This document shows, piece by piece, positions 9,015 to 16,929 of a stretch of DNA of 64,000 nucleotides. This DNA is from Mycobacterium sp. shizuoka-1 (GTDB lineage Bacteria; Actinomycetota; Actinomycetes; Mycobacteriales; Mycobacteriaceae). The notes under the pieces are model-generated. The model made no database searches. It was not told the origin of the DNA and worked only from the letters and a program-made list of their open reading frames with translations. The stretch covers positions 1-64,000 of the forward strand of contig NZ_BEWG01000082.1 in the NCBI RefSeq assembly GCF_002723835.1, in the 5' to 3' direction. Position 1 is the first letter of the stretch, and every line of letters begins with the position of its first letter. Made by a program: the position numbers and the translations under genes.

Positions 9015-9145
9015 CGCTGCACGCACACAACACTGCAGAAGAGGCGTCCCGGCCTGAACTCGGCTGGTTGGATACCGATAGCACGCACAGTGCGTCTATA
9101 GAGTGTCTGACGATGGTTTCGGGCGTTTCGCCTAAGGCTCAGGGG

Positions 9146-9330
9146 ATGACGCTTACCGCTTTGTCTGACGCTCAGTGGGGCTGATCGAGGATCTGCTTCC
9201 GGCGCGCATGGGTAAGCGGCGCCGGCTCTTTCAGGATGCCCGTTCGATGGTGGAGGGCATCATCTCCGGTATCGGTGCGGGATCGCCTGGCGTGATGCGC
9301 TGGAAAGCGACTACGTCGTTGGACGACTAA
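9146..9330 (+). pseudogene. Remnant of an IS5-family transposase, N-terminal part with two frame breaks
   Basis: Reading across frames gives MTLTALSDAQWG, then LIEDLLPARMGKRRRLF with DARSMVEGII, then YRYRCGIAWRD. This is the N-terminal domain of IS5-family (IS427/IS1031-type) transposases. One frame break lies after the Trp codon near 9178 and a second near 9262. The rest of the element, including the DDE catalytic core, is missing. It sits between the SDR and the convergent fadE gene and is a scar of mobile-element activity inside the island. Confidence 0.65.
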
Positions 9331-9373
9331 GGAATTGGTGGGCGCGCGCACCCGGGCAGCTGCGCCTCAATAG

Positions 9374-10486
9374 TCAGGCGGACGGCCGGATTCCGAGGAT
9401 TCGGAGATGGTAGTCAGCAGGACCGAACAACGCGTCGATTGTGAGAATCCGTTTCAAGTGATGTCCCACGGCACACTCCTCGGTCATTCCGATACCGCCG
9501 TGTATCTGGACCGCGGACTCAGCGATTTCGCGGCCAAGCCGGCCAACCTGCCCCTTGATCAGTGAGTAGTCACGTTGGCTGGCCAGGCCACTGTCGATGG
9601 CCGCTGTGACATAGATCAGCGTCGCCCGAGCCTTCGCGAAGGCGACCTTCATGTTCGCGATGCGGTGTGCCACCGCCTGGAAACCAGCGATCGGAGACCC
9701 GAACTGGTTGCGGGTGCTCGCGTAGCTTGCTGTCGCCTCCAGAAGCGCCCCCATCGCACCGACCGCCTCGGCACTCAGGGCCAGCACCGCGTCATTGATG
9801 ACGTCTTGAATGACCGCTGCGGCATCCTCGCGAACCAGACCACTATCCGGCACCCGTACATCATCGAATCGGATGTCCGCTGCACGACGACCATCGATGG
9901 TGCGGTAGGGGGTCAGCGTGACCCCGTCGGAACCGGGATCGACGGCCACGATGCCGAAGTTCGCGTCGGTCAGCCGAACTGTCACCACCAGAACATCGGC
10001 GGTTGCTCCGTCGAGGACGAGGCGCTTGTGCCCTCGGAGCACATAGCCCTCCCCATCGGGTTTGGCAGTTGTCGAGACCATGTCGATCGTCGCCGTTCCC
10101 CGAGACTCCTCGTGGGCCAACGCAGCTCGCAGCTCGCCCGCCACCATCCGTCGCAACCACTCAGTCGCCTGCGGGCTGCCTTCAGAACGGGCCAGCGCGC
10201 GCCCGGCGAAGATGATCGACGAGAGGTAGGGTTCGACCACCAGATGGCGGCCGAACAGCTCGCTGATGGCGACGATGTCAGAACCCGATCCACCGTAGCC
10301 ACCGACAGACTCGGGAAGCGGAAGCGCCAGCAGCCCCATCGCCTCAAACAGTGTCCACACACTCTCGGACACGCCTGCGGCCGATCGCACGATGGCTTGG
10401 CGCTGCTCGAAACCATAATGCTGGGTGAGCAACTCGGTCAGCGAGTCCCGCAACATCGTCTGCTCGTCGGAAAAGTTGAAGTCCAT
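9374..10486 (-). CDS. Acyl-CoA dehydrogenase, smaller partner of a FadE pair
   Basis: 370 residues. The N-terminal helical domain starts MDFNFSDEQTMLRDSL, and the C-terminal domain has 'TRNQFGSPIAGFQAVAHRIA' and 'QIHGGIGMTEECAVGHHLKR' (~325-345), the usual FAD/substrate region. The middle beta domain is divergent. It lies 14 bases downstream of a second, longer acyl-CoA dehydrogenase on the same strand. Such unequal neighbouring pairs in mycobacteria (for example the steroid side-chain FadE pairs) form alpha2beta2 enzymes acting on bulky or branched acyl-CoAs. That this pair does so is inference from arrangement. Confidence 0.88.
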   Translation of the reverse strand: MDFNFSDEQTMLRDSLTELLTQHYGFEQRQAIVRSAAGVSESVWTLFEAMGLLALPLPESVGGYGGSGSDIVAISELFGRHLVVEPYLSSIIFAGRALARSEGSPQATEWLRRMVAGELRAALAHEESRGTATIDMVSTTAKPDGEGYVLRGHKRLVLDGATADVLVVTVRLTDANFGIVAVDPGSDGVTLTPYRTIDGRRAADIRFDDVRVPDSGLVREDAAAVIQDVINDAVLALSAEAVGAMGALLEATASYASTRNQFGSPIAGFQAVAHRIANMKVAFAKARATLIYVTAAIDSGLASQRDYSLIKGQVGRLGREIAESAVQIHGGIGMTEECAVGHHLKRILTIDALFGPADYHLRILGIRPSA

Positions 10487-10500
10487 TGTGAATAGATCCT

Positions 10501-11718
10501 TCAGCCTAGAGGCGCCGGCGTACGGGCGAGAAGGTCTCGTTGGATCTCGTTGGTCCCGGCATAGATGGTCGTTGCCCGCGAATTCAGGTAGTACGGCATC
10601 GCAACAAGGTCAAAGTCACTCCCCAATGACTGCACGCCGGCCCCCACCGTCAACGCGTCGACCTGTAGCGGTACACCATCGATGCCGGACACCCGGGTCA
10701 TGAGGGTCGAGATTCGCTGTGTGAGTTCAGAGCTCACGATCTTGAGTAGCGATGGAGTGGCCGGGTCGGATATCAGCCCATGGCCGGTGATCATCAGTTT
10801 TTCGAGGGCTCCCAGCGCAGCTACCTCTGCTTCGAGCTCACCGATATCGCGCTGAAAGACGGCATCGGTGGCGAGCGACCCTCCCGTGGGCACCGGCACC
10901 GTCTCGGCAGCGTCTCGAATTAGACGGAGATTCCGGCGCATCCACGGACTGTGCAGTGCGCCGCCGCGCTCGTGGCGCAGCAACTGCTTGGCGACCGACC
11001 ACCCGTCGTTCTCAGCCCCCACTCGGCCGGACTGCGGAACCCGGACATTGTCGAAGAACACTTCACATTGCTCAGGGTGACCGTCCAACCCGATGATCGG
11101 CCGCACGGTCAGGCCCGGCTGATCCAGATCGTCCAGCAGTAAGAAGGTGATTCCGTGCTGCTTCCTACCCTCCCTACTGGTACGCACCAGCATGAACATG
11201 CGGTTAGCCTTATGCGCCAGAGTCGCCCAGGTCTTCTGCCCGTTGATCACGTAGTCCTCGCCGTCCGCGACGGCGGCGCAGGCGAGGGCAGCCAGGTCAG
11301 ACCCCGCGTTCGGCTCGGAATACCCCTGTGTCCAGTAGTCTTCTCCGGAAAGGATTCCCGGCAGATACTTCCGTTTCTGCTCCTCGGTACCCAACTCCAT
11401 GAGTAGGGGCCCCACCATCTGGAGGCCGTTGGGAAGCAGCGGGGGGAGGTCACGATCGCAGTACTCTTCGGTGAAGATCAACCGCTGCTCGTCAGTCCAA
11501 CCGGCACCCCCGTATTCGGCCGGCCATGCCGGCGCGGCCCAGCCTCGCTGGTGCAGTATTCGGTGCCACTGCATGACTTCCTCAAAGGGCGCGAACACGC
11601 TCGTCGTCTTGCGGCCCGCCTCACGGATGGCCTCTGTCGGCGCGGTGTCCAGGAATTCGGCGACCTCCCCGCGAAACGCCTCGAGTTGCGGATCAACGTC
11701 AAGATGCATGCGACTCAC
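10501..11718 (-). CDS. Acyl-CoA dehydrogenase, larger partner of a FadE pair
   Basis: 405 residues. The conserved 'WPAEYGGAGWTDEQ' (~69-82), 'QGYSEPNAGSDLAAL' (~133-147) and 'VINGQKTWATLAHKA' mark the FAD-binding middle domain. The C-terminal 'RATTIYAGTNEIQRDLLA' is the family end signature. The frame begins at GTG 11718, 20 bases inside the upstream enoyl-CoA hydratase; ATG 11709 (MHLDVDPQ) is an equally plausible start. It is probably transcribed as ech-fadE-fadE from a promoter before 12463 and catalyses alpha,beta-dehydrogenation of an acyl-CoA with the smaller partner. Confidence 0.9.
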   Translation of the reverse strand: MSRMHLDVDPQLEAFRGEVAEFLDTAPTEAIREAGRKTTSVFAPFEEVMQWHRILHQRGWAAPAWPAEYGGAGWTDEQRLIFTEEYCDRDLPPLLPNGLQMVGPLLMELGTEEQKRKYLPGILSGEDYWTQGYSEPNAGSDLAALACAAVADGEDYVINGQKTWATLAHKANRMFMLVRTSREGRKQHGITFLLLDDLDQPGLTVRPIIGLDGHPEQCEVFFDNVRVPQSGRVGAENDGWSVAKQLLRHERGGALHSPWMRRNLRLIRDAAETVPVPTGGSLATDAVFQRDIGELEAEVAALGALEKLMITGHGLISDPATPSLLKIVSSELTQRISTLMTRVSGIDGVPLQVDALTVGAGVQSLGSDFDLVAMPYYLNSRATTIYAGTNEIQRDLLARTPAPLG

Positions 11719-12463
11719 TGACCTTTCCCCGGCCGGAGAACGTGGCGATGCGCTCCTGCATGTCGGGACCTGTGCCCGCGCTCTCCATTACTTCCCAATG
11801 CAGCCCGGCGTCGATGGAGCTACCCTCTGTTGCGTCCAAGAGACCCTTGACGGCCTGATGGCTGAAGGACGAGTTTGTTGCGATCCGAGTCGCCAACCCG
11901 CTGACTTCCCCATCAAAGCTGCCATCGGCTATCAGGAACTCGGCCAAACCGATGCGCACAGCTTCGGCAGCATCGATGATGTCGCAGGTGAACATCAGCC
12001 GTTTGGCTGTCGCCAGGCCGACCCGTCGAGGCAGCCGCTGGCTCATTCCCCAGACGGGCGTCAACGCCCACTTTGCATGGGTGTCACCGAATCGGGCGTT
12101 GTCCGCTGCGACGATGAAGTCACAGGCGAGCGCGACTTCAAGGGCGCCGGTGTAGCAGTGCCCATGGACGGCGGCGATGACCGGCTGCGGAAGTCTTTCC
12201 AAGAGGCGAAGGGTTTGACTGTGCCAACCGGGCGCAGGCGAGGTCTCCCCCGCCGAAATGTCGGTCAGGTCGTGTCCGGCCGAGAAGCACCGCCCCGCTC
12301 CCCGCAAGACAACGCATCGGACGGAGTCGTCGCCCGCAAGAGCTTCGATATGCTTGCGCAACTCGGTGAACATGGCAGTGGTGAGCGCGTTGAGCTTCTC
12401 AGGTCGGTTCAACCACAACGTTGTCCAGCCATCGTGGTCTTCTCGATAGACCAGAGCATCCAT
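11699..12463 (-). CDS. Enoyl-CoA hydratase/isomerase family protein
   Basis: 254 residues of the crotonase fold. 'LNRPEKLNALT' near the N-terminus and 'LRGAGRCFSAGHDL' (~55-68) form the CoA-binding/oxyanion region. 'GHCYTGALEVALACDFIVAA' gives the second oxyanion strand, with Glu instead of the more usual Gly-Gly run. The frame is open to 12523, but ATG 12463 follows GAGGAGAC and begins the conserved region. It is first in the ech-fadE-fadE operon. Whether it acts as hydratase, isomerase or hydrolase cannot be decided; the second catalytic Glu of canonical hydratases is not obvious ('HAKWALTPVWG'). Confidence 0.85.
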   Translation of the reverse strand: MDALVYREDHDGWTTLWLNRPEKLNALTTAMFTELRKHIEALAGDDSVRCVVLRGAGRCFSAGHDLTDISAGETSPAPGWHSQTLRLLERLPQPVIAAVHGHCYTGALEVALACDFIVAADNARFGDTHAKWALTPVWGMSQRLPRRVGLATAKRLMFTCDIIDAAEAVRIGLAEFLIADGSFDGEVSGLATRIATNSSFSHQAVKGLLDATEGSSIDAGLHWEVMESAGTGPDMQERIATFSGRGKVSESHAS

Positions 12464-12830
12464 GACAGTCTCCTCTGTCGGTCTGGGGTTAGCGGCCGGC
12501 GAAACGCACGAGCGCACGGACACTCACGCACGACGCATGCTGGTGAACTCCACGACGTCGGCCACTTCGTGACCGAAGCTGGGGCTGGGGACGCCCGCCA
12601 ATGACGATCGGATCAGGGACTCCCCTCGCGTATGGGCAACCTACAACGCTGAGCCCTACTCCCTGGAGCGTTCGTCCGTACTAGCTCACTCGGCGGGCCG
12701 ACAGTTACGCAGTATGCGTAGCACAGCGGCGGACGAATACGCAATACGCATTAACCGCTCTACTACAGCTACAATATGCGGGCTACGATGTCTAGCCATC
12801 TGCGCGAGTCCTGTAGACGGCCGTCGACCG
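12464..12830 (-). promoter_or_regulatory. Intergenic region before the ech-fadE operon with inverted and direct TACGCA repeats
   Basis: This ~370-base gap has no gene. It carries a perfect inverted repeat, TACGCA-GTA-TGCGTA (12706-12720), and 18 bases later a direct repeat of ATACGCA (12737-12743 and 12744-12750). TACGCA/TGCGTA recurs in several island promoters. The cluster lies ~240 bases upstream of the ech start and just past the stop of the TetR gene. I suggest an operator for a regulator of the island; the protein that binds it is not known. Confidence 0.45.
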
Positions 12831-13493
12831 CTACCTCGTACGTCCCACCCCGTTGATGATCACGTCGCGAAACTCGCGCGCGACTTCCGCTGCGGTATCG
12901 CCTCTTTCGGGTCGGAACCAGTACCACAGGGAATTCACCATCCCGAGCATCCCATTGGCCAACACCCGAACCTCGGCCGACCGCTTGTCCGGCCAACAAT
13001 CTCCGATCACGCTTTCCCAGCAATCCTGGACGCCTTGGCGCAGTGCCTGCAGCTGAATGCCGTGCTCGGAGTTGAGTTCAGACGCGTCACGTGTCTGGAT
13101 TGCGACTTCCCGCCGGTGCGTGGCGATAACCTCGACATGGGTGTCGATGAGCCTCGAAAGCTTGTCGACGGGGTCTGCAGCAGCTGACGTCACGCCTACC
13201 GCGGCTGCAAGGGCTTTACCGGTGTAGCGACGCAGAATCTGCCACAGCAACTCTTCTTTCGACTTGATGTGGTGATAGAGGGCACCAGTCTGGATGCCAG
13301 AGCTCGCACTGATCTGAGCCACACTGGTGCCGTGGTATCCCCGCAGGGCGAATAGCTCGGTGGCCGCCTCGTAGATACGGTCACGGGTGATGTCGCGATT
13401 GGCCGCTACGCTGCCGCGAGGCCTGCCAGGACCTCGATGCTCAGAATCTTTCCGCGGGCGGGTCGGGGACATGACTGGATGATATTCGCACAT
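12831..13493 (-). CDS. TetR/AcrR family transcriptional regulator
   Basis: 220 residues. The N-terminal DNA-binding domain has 'IYEAATELFALRGYHGTSVAQISASSGIQTGALYHHIKSKEELL' spread over ~40-83, the standard TetR HTH ending in the YHHIKSKE motif. The C-terminal all-helical domain ('SLWYWFRPE...') resembles TetR_C_33/KstR2-like regulators of lipid catabolism. A basic leader (RPRKDSEHRGPGRPRGS) precedes the HTH. The start may be TTG/ATG 13493 or ATG 13472; no ribosome-binding site decides it. It is divergent from the ACAD at 13971 and upstream of the ech-fadE operon, so it probably controls one or both. Confidence 0.88.
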   Translation of the reverse strand: MCEYHPVMSPTRPRKDSEHRGPGRPRGSVAANRDITRDRIYEAATELFALRGYHGTSVAQISASSGIQTGALYHHIKSKEELLWQILRRYTGKALAAAVGVTSAAADPVDKLSRLIDTHVEVIATHRREVAIQTRDASELNSEHGIQLQALRQGVQDCWESVIGDCWPDKRSAEVRVLANGMLGMVNSLWYWFRPERGDTAAEVAREFRDVIINGVGRTR

Positions 13494-13970
13494 TTGATCG
13501 CGTCTCTCAGGCCGCGCCGCCGCCGACCCACAAGATCGCCGGCGAAGCCGGAACCCTCACTCGAGACGCCGGCGTAGACAGCTGCCGATTTTCCGCCCAG
13601 ACACCCGCTGCGCTCTCGAGCCGACCAGAACGCGGCGTTCAACGCAGCTTACGGTAATGGAGCATCAACACAATTAATCAAGTACCAATCGCCGCCAGTA
13701 TCGCTATCGCACAGCAGGTGTCGGCCGCGATGCCTCTACAATTGTAGTAGACAATCAATTTAATGAGGACTACTCTCGGGCCGTGCACACCGTCGTGGCG
13801 AAGCAGACCCGCAGTGGCTTTCGCCTCGGCGCGCTGTCGACATCGCAAGGCGCTGCCTCGGTTCGTCCGCTGGCCCCCCGTCCGATGATGTGGCCGCAGC
13901 GAAGGATCCCCTGCACCCGCATGTTGTCGCTGGACGTCGCTCGTCACTCCCATGACCAGAAGGGAAAGCC
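13494..13970 (+). promoter_or_regulatory. Divergent promoter region with a perfect 12-bp palindrome
   Basis: A 477-base gap between the TetR gene and the ACAD gene. It contains CTACAATTGTAG at 13736-13747, a perfect palindrome in an AT-rich patch ending about 13770. The position between a TetR gene and a divergent catabolic gene fits an operator. A short open frame from GTG 13783 to 13974 reads through in frame to just before the ACAD but resembles nothing, and I do not call it. AGAAGGGA precedes the ACAD start. Confidence 0.4.
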
Positions 13971-15260
13971 ATGATCACCGAACTGTTTGCCGATGAGGAC
14001 TTCCAGAAGAAACTTGACTGGATGGATGACTTCGTCCGATCCGAGATCCTGCCCTTGGAGACCATCGACCTGGATTGGCAGGGGCTGCTTCAGGCCGTGG
14101 CACCACTCAAGGAAGAGGTCAAGGCTCAGGGTCTATGGGCCACCCATTTGAGCCGCGAACTGGGCGGCCAGGGCTACGGTCAGGTCAAGCTGGGGCTGAT
14201 GCACGAGATTCTGGGCAAATCCCTCTACGCTCCGCTGACTTTCGGCAACCAGGCCCCAGACTCGGGCAACAGCGAGATACTGGCCGAAATGGGCACGCCC
14301 GAGCAGAAGGACCGGTGGTTGCGCCCCCTGCTTGCAGGGCAAGCATATTCAGCATTCGCGCTTACCGAACTCGACAATGCGGGTTCAGATCCCACCGGAT
14401 TGACCACAACGGCAGTACGCGATGGTGATGACTGGATCATTAACGGGCACAAGTGGTTTATCAGCAACGCATCTATCGCCGACTTCTTCATCGTGGTTGC
14501 CGTCACCGACCCCGATGCACCCAGCCACGGCCGCACCTCCCAATTCATCGTGCCGGCTGATAGCGCTGGTCTTCGCATTGTGCGCGACATTCCCTCACTG
14601 GACCACGGCGCATCCGAGAAGAACTTGTACGGTGGCCACTCCGAGGTGGTCTTCGACGGCGTACGCGTACCTGCGCACGCCATCCTCGGGGGCGTCGGCG
14701 AGGGCTTCGCCATCGCGCAGAAACGCCTGGGCCCCGGCCGCATTCACCATTGCATGCGCTGGATTGGACAGGCCCAGCGGGCGTTCGACATGTTGTGCGA
14801 GCGGGCCACCTATCGGTGGGCACACGGCAGCGTATTGGGTGACAAGCAGACCGTCCGGGCGTGGATCGCCGACTCCGCTGCCGAGATCCAGGCGGCCCGG
14901 CTGATGACGCTGCACGCAGCATGGGTGATCGACCAGCAAGGGGTCCGGGCCGCCCGTAAGGACATCGCTCTCATCAAGTTCTACGGGGCATCAGTGCTCC
15001 ACAACGTGATCGACCGCGCCATCCAGGTGCACGGATCGCTCGGATACTCCGATGACCTACCGCTGGCATGGATGTACAAGGCCGCACGCGCTGCACGCAT
15101 GTACGACGGCCCGGACGAGGTGCATCGGGAGACGGTCGCGCGGCTGATCCTGCGCGACTACCAACCGCCTCTCGACGGCATTCCGACAGAACACGTGCCC
15201 ACCCGCCGACAAGCCGCCCAACAGCGGTTCGCGCACCTACTCGAAGCCTCTTCCCACTAG
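13971..15260 (+). CDS. ACAD10/11-type acyl-CoA dehydrogenase
   Basis: 429 residues. 'TELDNAGSDPTGLTTTAV' (~127-144) and 'WIINGHKWFISNASIADF' mark the middle domain. 'LGPGRIHHCMRWIGQAQRAF' and 'IQVHGSLGYSDDLPLAWMYK' with 'DGPDEVHRETVAR' strongly resemble the dehydrogenase half of human ACAD11 and its bacterial relatives. In ACAD10/11 and bacterial homologues (e.g. the levulinate pathway) this enzyme works with an APH-type kinase that phosphorylates 4-hydroxyacyl-CoAs, so the 4-hydroxy group can be eliminated. The kinase expected next door is present only as a wreck (16303-16794). ATG 13971 follows AGAAGGGA. The gene is followed 38 bases later by an alcohol dehydrogenase. Confidence 0.88.
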   Translation: MITELFADEDFQKKLDWMDDFVRSEILPLETIDLDWQGLLQAVAPLKEEVKAQGLWATHLSRELGGQGYGQVKLGLMHEILGKSLYAPLTFGNQAPDSGNSEILAEMGTPEQKDRWLRPLLAGQAYSAFALTELDNAGSDPTGLTTTAVRDGDDWIINGHKWFISNASIADFFIVVAVTDPDAPSHGRTSQFIVPADSAGLRIVRDIPSLDHGASEKNLYGGHSEVVFDGVRVPAHAILGGVGEGFAIAQKRLGPGRIHHCMRWIGQAQRAFDMLCERATYRWAHGSVLGDKQTVRAWIADSAAEIQAARLMTLHAAWVIDQQGVRAARKDIALIKFYGASVLHNVIDRAIQVHGSLGYSDDLPLAWMYKAARAARMYDGPDEVHRETVARLILRDYQPPLDGIPTEHVPTRRQAAQQRFAHLLEASSH

Positions 15261-15298
15261 AGCGCAACACCGACCCTGATGAAAGCGATGGCGACCGC

Positions 15299-16264
15299 AT
15301 GAAGGCCTACCATTTCAACTCCGCCAGTGAAGGTCTGAGGTTCGTCGAGCTCGATGACCTAGCGGCAGGGCCGGGTCAGGTGGTTATCGACGTGAAAGCC
15401 GCCGGCCTCTGTCATTCAGATCTCCACATTCTGAAGGGGCACGGAGGGGCTTGGGCGTCCAAACGGCCCATCATTCTCGGCCATGAGATTGCGGGCACGG
15501 TTCGCCAGGTCGGATCCGGCGTCAGCAATGTGGCGCTCGGCGACCGAGTCGCGATAGCGCTCGTGAGTCATCCGCTATCCGAGATGGATCCGAGAACGGC
15601 ACCGGGACTGGGCTGCGACGGCGGCTATGCCGAACAAGCAGTTTTCCCTGCTGATTTCCTGGTGAAGATCCCACCCCGAGTCAGCCTTGAACAGGCGGCC
15701 GTCGCAACGGATTCCATTTCCACCGCCTACCACGCGGTTGTCACCGAGGCGGCGATCGTCAGCGGCATGCGGGTGGCCATTATCGGCCTTGGCGGCCTGG
15801 GTCTCAGCGGAGCACGCATCGCGGTACTGCGCGGCGCCACCGTTTACGGCGTCGATATCGACATCAATAGCTTCGACGCCGCACGCCCGCAGGGCGTGAC
15901 GGAGTGCTTCACGAGTATCGCTGACGTACCAAGGCCGATCGATGTGGTCGTGGACTTCGCCGGTGTCGGTACGACCACCGCGGAGGCGGCACTTGCCGTG
16001 CGTCTGGGTGGACGCGTCGTCGTCGTCGGACTTGGCGCGGAGCTGGCCACCATCAACACGGTCGATCTCGTCACCCGAAACGTCCGTTTGCAGGGCTCAC
16101 TGGGTTCCTCGCGGGACGAGCTCGCCCAGGTACTCGGATTGATCGCCAACGGGTCGCTCGTGCCGGTACTCGAGGAAGTGCCGTTCGATGCTCTTACCGA
16201 GGCGCTGGACCGTCTCGACACCGGCATCGTCAACGGTCGACTGTTCACCCGTCCGAGTCATTGA
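15299..16264 (+). CDS. Zinc-type alcohol dehydrogenase (MDR family) without the structural-zinc cysteine lobe
   Basis: 321 residues. Catalytic-zinc ligands lie in 'AGLCHSDLHI' (~36-45) and 'GHEIAG' (~62-67). The Rossmann motif is 'IIGLGGLGLSGARIAVLRGA' (~160-180). The loop that normally carries four structural-zinc cysteines reads 'HPLSEMDPRTAPGLGCDGGY', with a single Cys, so the structural zinc is absent. The reading frame extends upstream inside the ACAD gene, but ATG 15299 starts the conserved region. It is probably cotranscribed with the ACAD. It oxidises an alcohol or reduces a carbonyl; substrate unknown. Confidence 0.85.
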   Translation: MKAYHFNSASEGLRFVELDDLAAGPGQVVIDVKAAGLCHSDLHILKGHGGAWASKRPIILGHEIAGTVRQVGSGVSNVALGDRVAIALVSHPLSEMDPRTAPGLGCDGGYAEQAVFPADFLVKIPPRVSLEQAAVATDSISTAYHAVVTEAAIVSGMRVAIIGLGGLGLSGARIAVLRGATVYGVDIDINSFDAARPQGVTECFTSIADVPRPIDVVVDFAGVGTTTAEAALAVRLGGRVVVVGLGAELATINTVDLVTRNVRLQGSLGSSRDELAQVLGLIANGSLVPVLEEVPFDALTEALDRLDTGIVNGRLFTRPSH

Positions 16265-16302
16265 GCTGAACTGACCCGCTCGGCTGATCATCACGGGTCC
16301 GT

Positions 16303-16794
16303 TCACTCAAAACAGCGAGATGGCATCAGTCGAAGTTCATGGGCTGGCTCGAATACGCTGCGCGCACTTCGATGAAACCGGTCACCGGCGTGCCGGGAAG
16401 CCTTGCCCGCACCGGCGCGGGCGTGCGTGGCCGCCGCAATGATGCCGTGTTTGAATCCGGCAAGGACTAGGTACCACGTGATAGCCGACGCGTCGCGTTC
16501 CGTTCGCTCCGAGTAGCGCTTGACGGGGTCCCCACGGGATGCCTCGCCGCCGGCGGCAAGGACTGGGCCGCGCTCCGCGGAATCTTCGAATTCGGGATGA
16601 GGCCACAATGTGCGAGCGTCCCTGTAGCTGACCGGGGGTGTAGTCGCTCAGGGCCGAGTAGGACTCAAGCTCACCAGGCCACCGAGGCACTAGCCGCTGC
16701 AAGACCAAGCGGCCCGGTGCCGAGACCCTGTTCGGCCATCCACGATTCGATCGCGCTCGGGTTGAGCCCCTCGATGGGCGTCGGCGTCCGCACG
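16303..16794 (-). pseudogene. Decayed phosphotransferase (APH-type kinase) gene
   Basis: On the minus strand from about 16794 a frame reads VRTPTPIEGLNPSAIESW and MAEQGLGTGPLGL, the N-terminus typical of APH-family phosphotransferases linked to acyl-CoA dehydrogenases. After a frame change it continues LQRLVPRWPGELESYSAL, and after another it reaches 'DPVKRYSERTERDASAITWY' and a C-terminus with HARAGAGKASRH. The family is normally ~340-360 residues; only ~0.5 kb remains and the catalytic HGD and DWE motifs are gone, so the gene has frameshifts and an internal deletion. It sits convergent to the ADH beside the ACAD11-like gene with which such kinases act. Confidence 0.6.
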
Positions 16795-16828
16795 ACCCAC
16801 CCGATGGCAGCCAATTAATAGGTTCGAT

Positions 16829-16845
16829 AGGACATTTATTGTCCT
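16829..16845 (+). repeat. Inverted repeat AGGACA-N5-TGTCCT
   Basis: A perfect 6-base inverted repeat with a 5-base AT spacer, about 85 bases upstream of the SDR start at 16930. It is a possible operator; no protein can be assigned. Confidence 0.35.
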
Positions 16846-16898
16846 CCGTCAGATACCGGGGATGAAGCGAAACCCGTTGCGTTAGCGAGAGTCGGTCA

Positions 16899-16926
16899 AC
16901 ATTAACCGAGCGCTTGGTACATTAAC
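16899..16926 (+). promoter_or_regulatory. Direct repeat ACATTAAC spaced 20 bases, at the SDR promoter
   Basis: ACATTAAC occurs at 16899-16906 and again at 16919-16926, two helical turns apart, ending four bases before the SDR start codon at 16930. Same-face spacing suggests a regulator site overlapping a core promoter. There is no Shine-Dalgarno, so the message may be leaderless. This is seen directly; the function is inference. Confidence 0.4.
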
Positions 16927-16929
16927 TGG

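Noticed and set aside
13783..13974. A 63-codon frame (GTG start) upstream of the ACAD gene
   Set aside because: No ribosome-binding site, random-looking composition, and it ends inside the ACAD start region; it is more likely promoter DNA.
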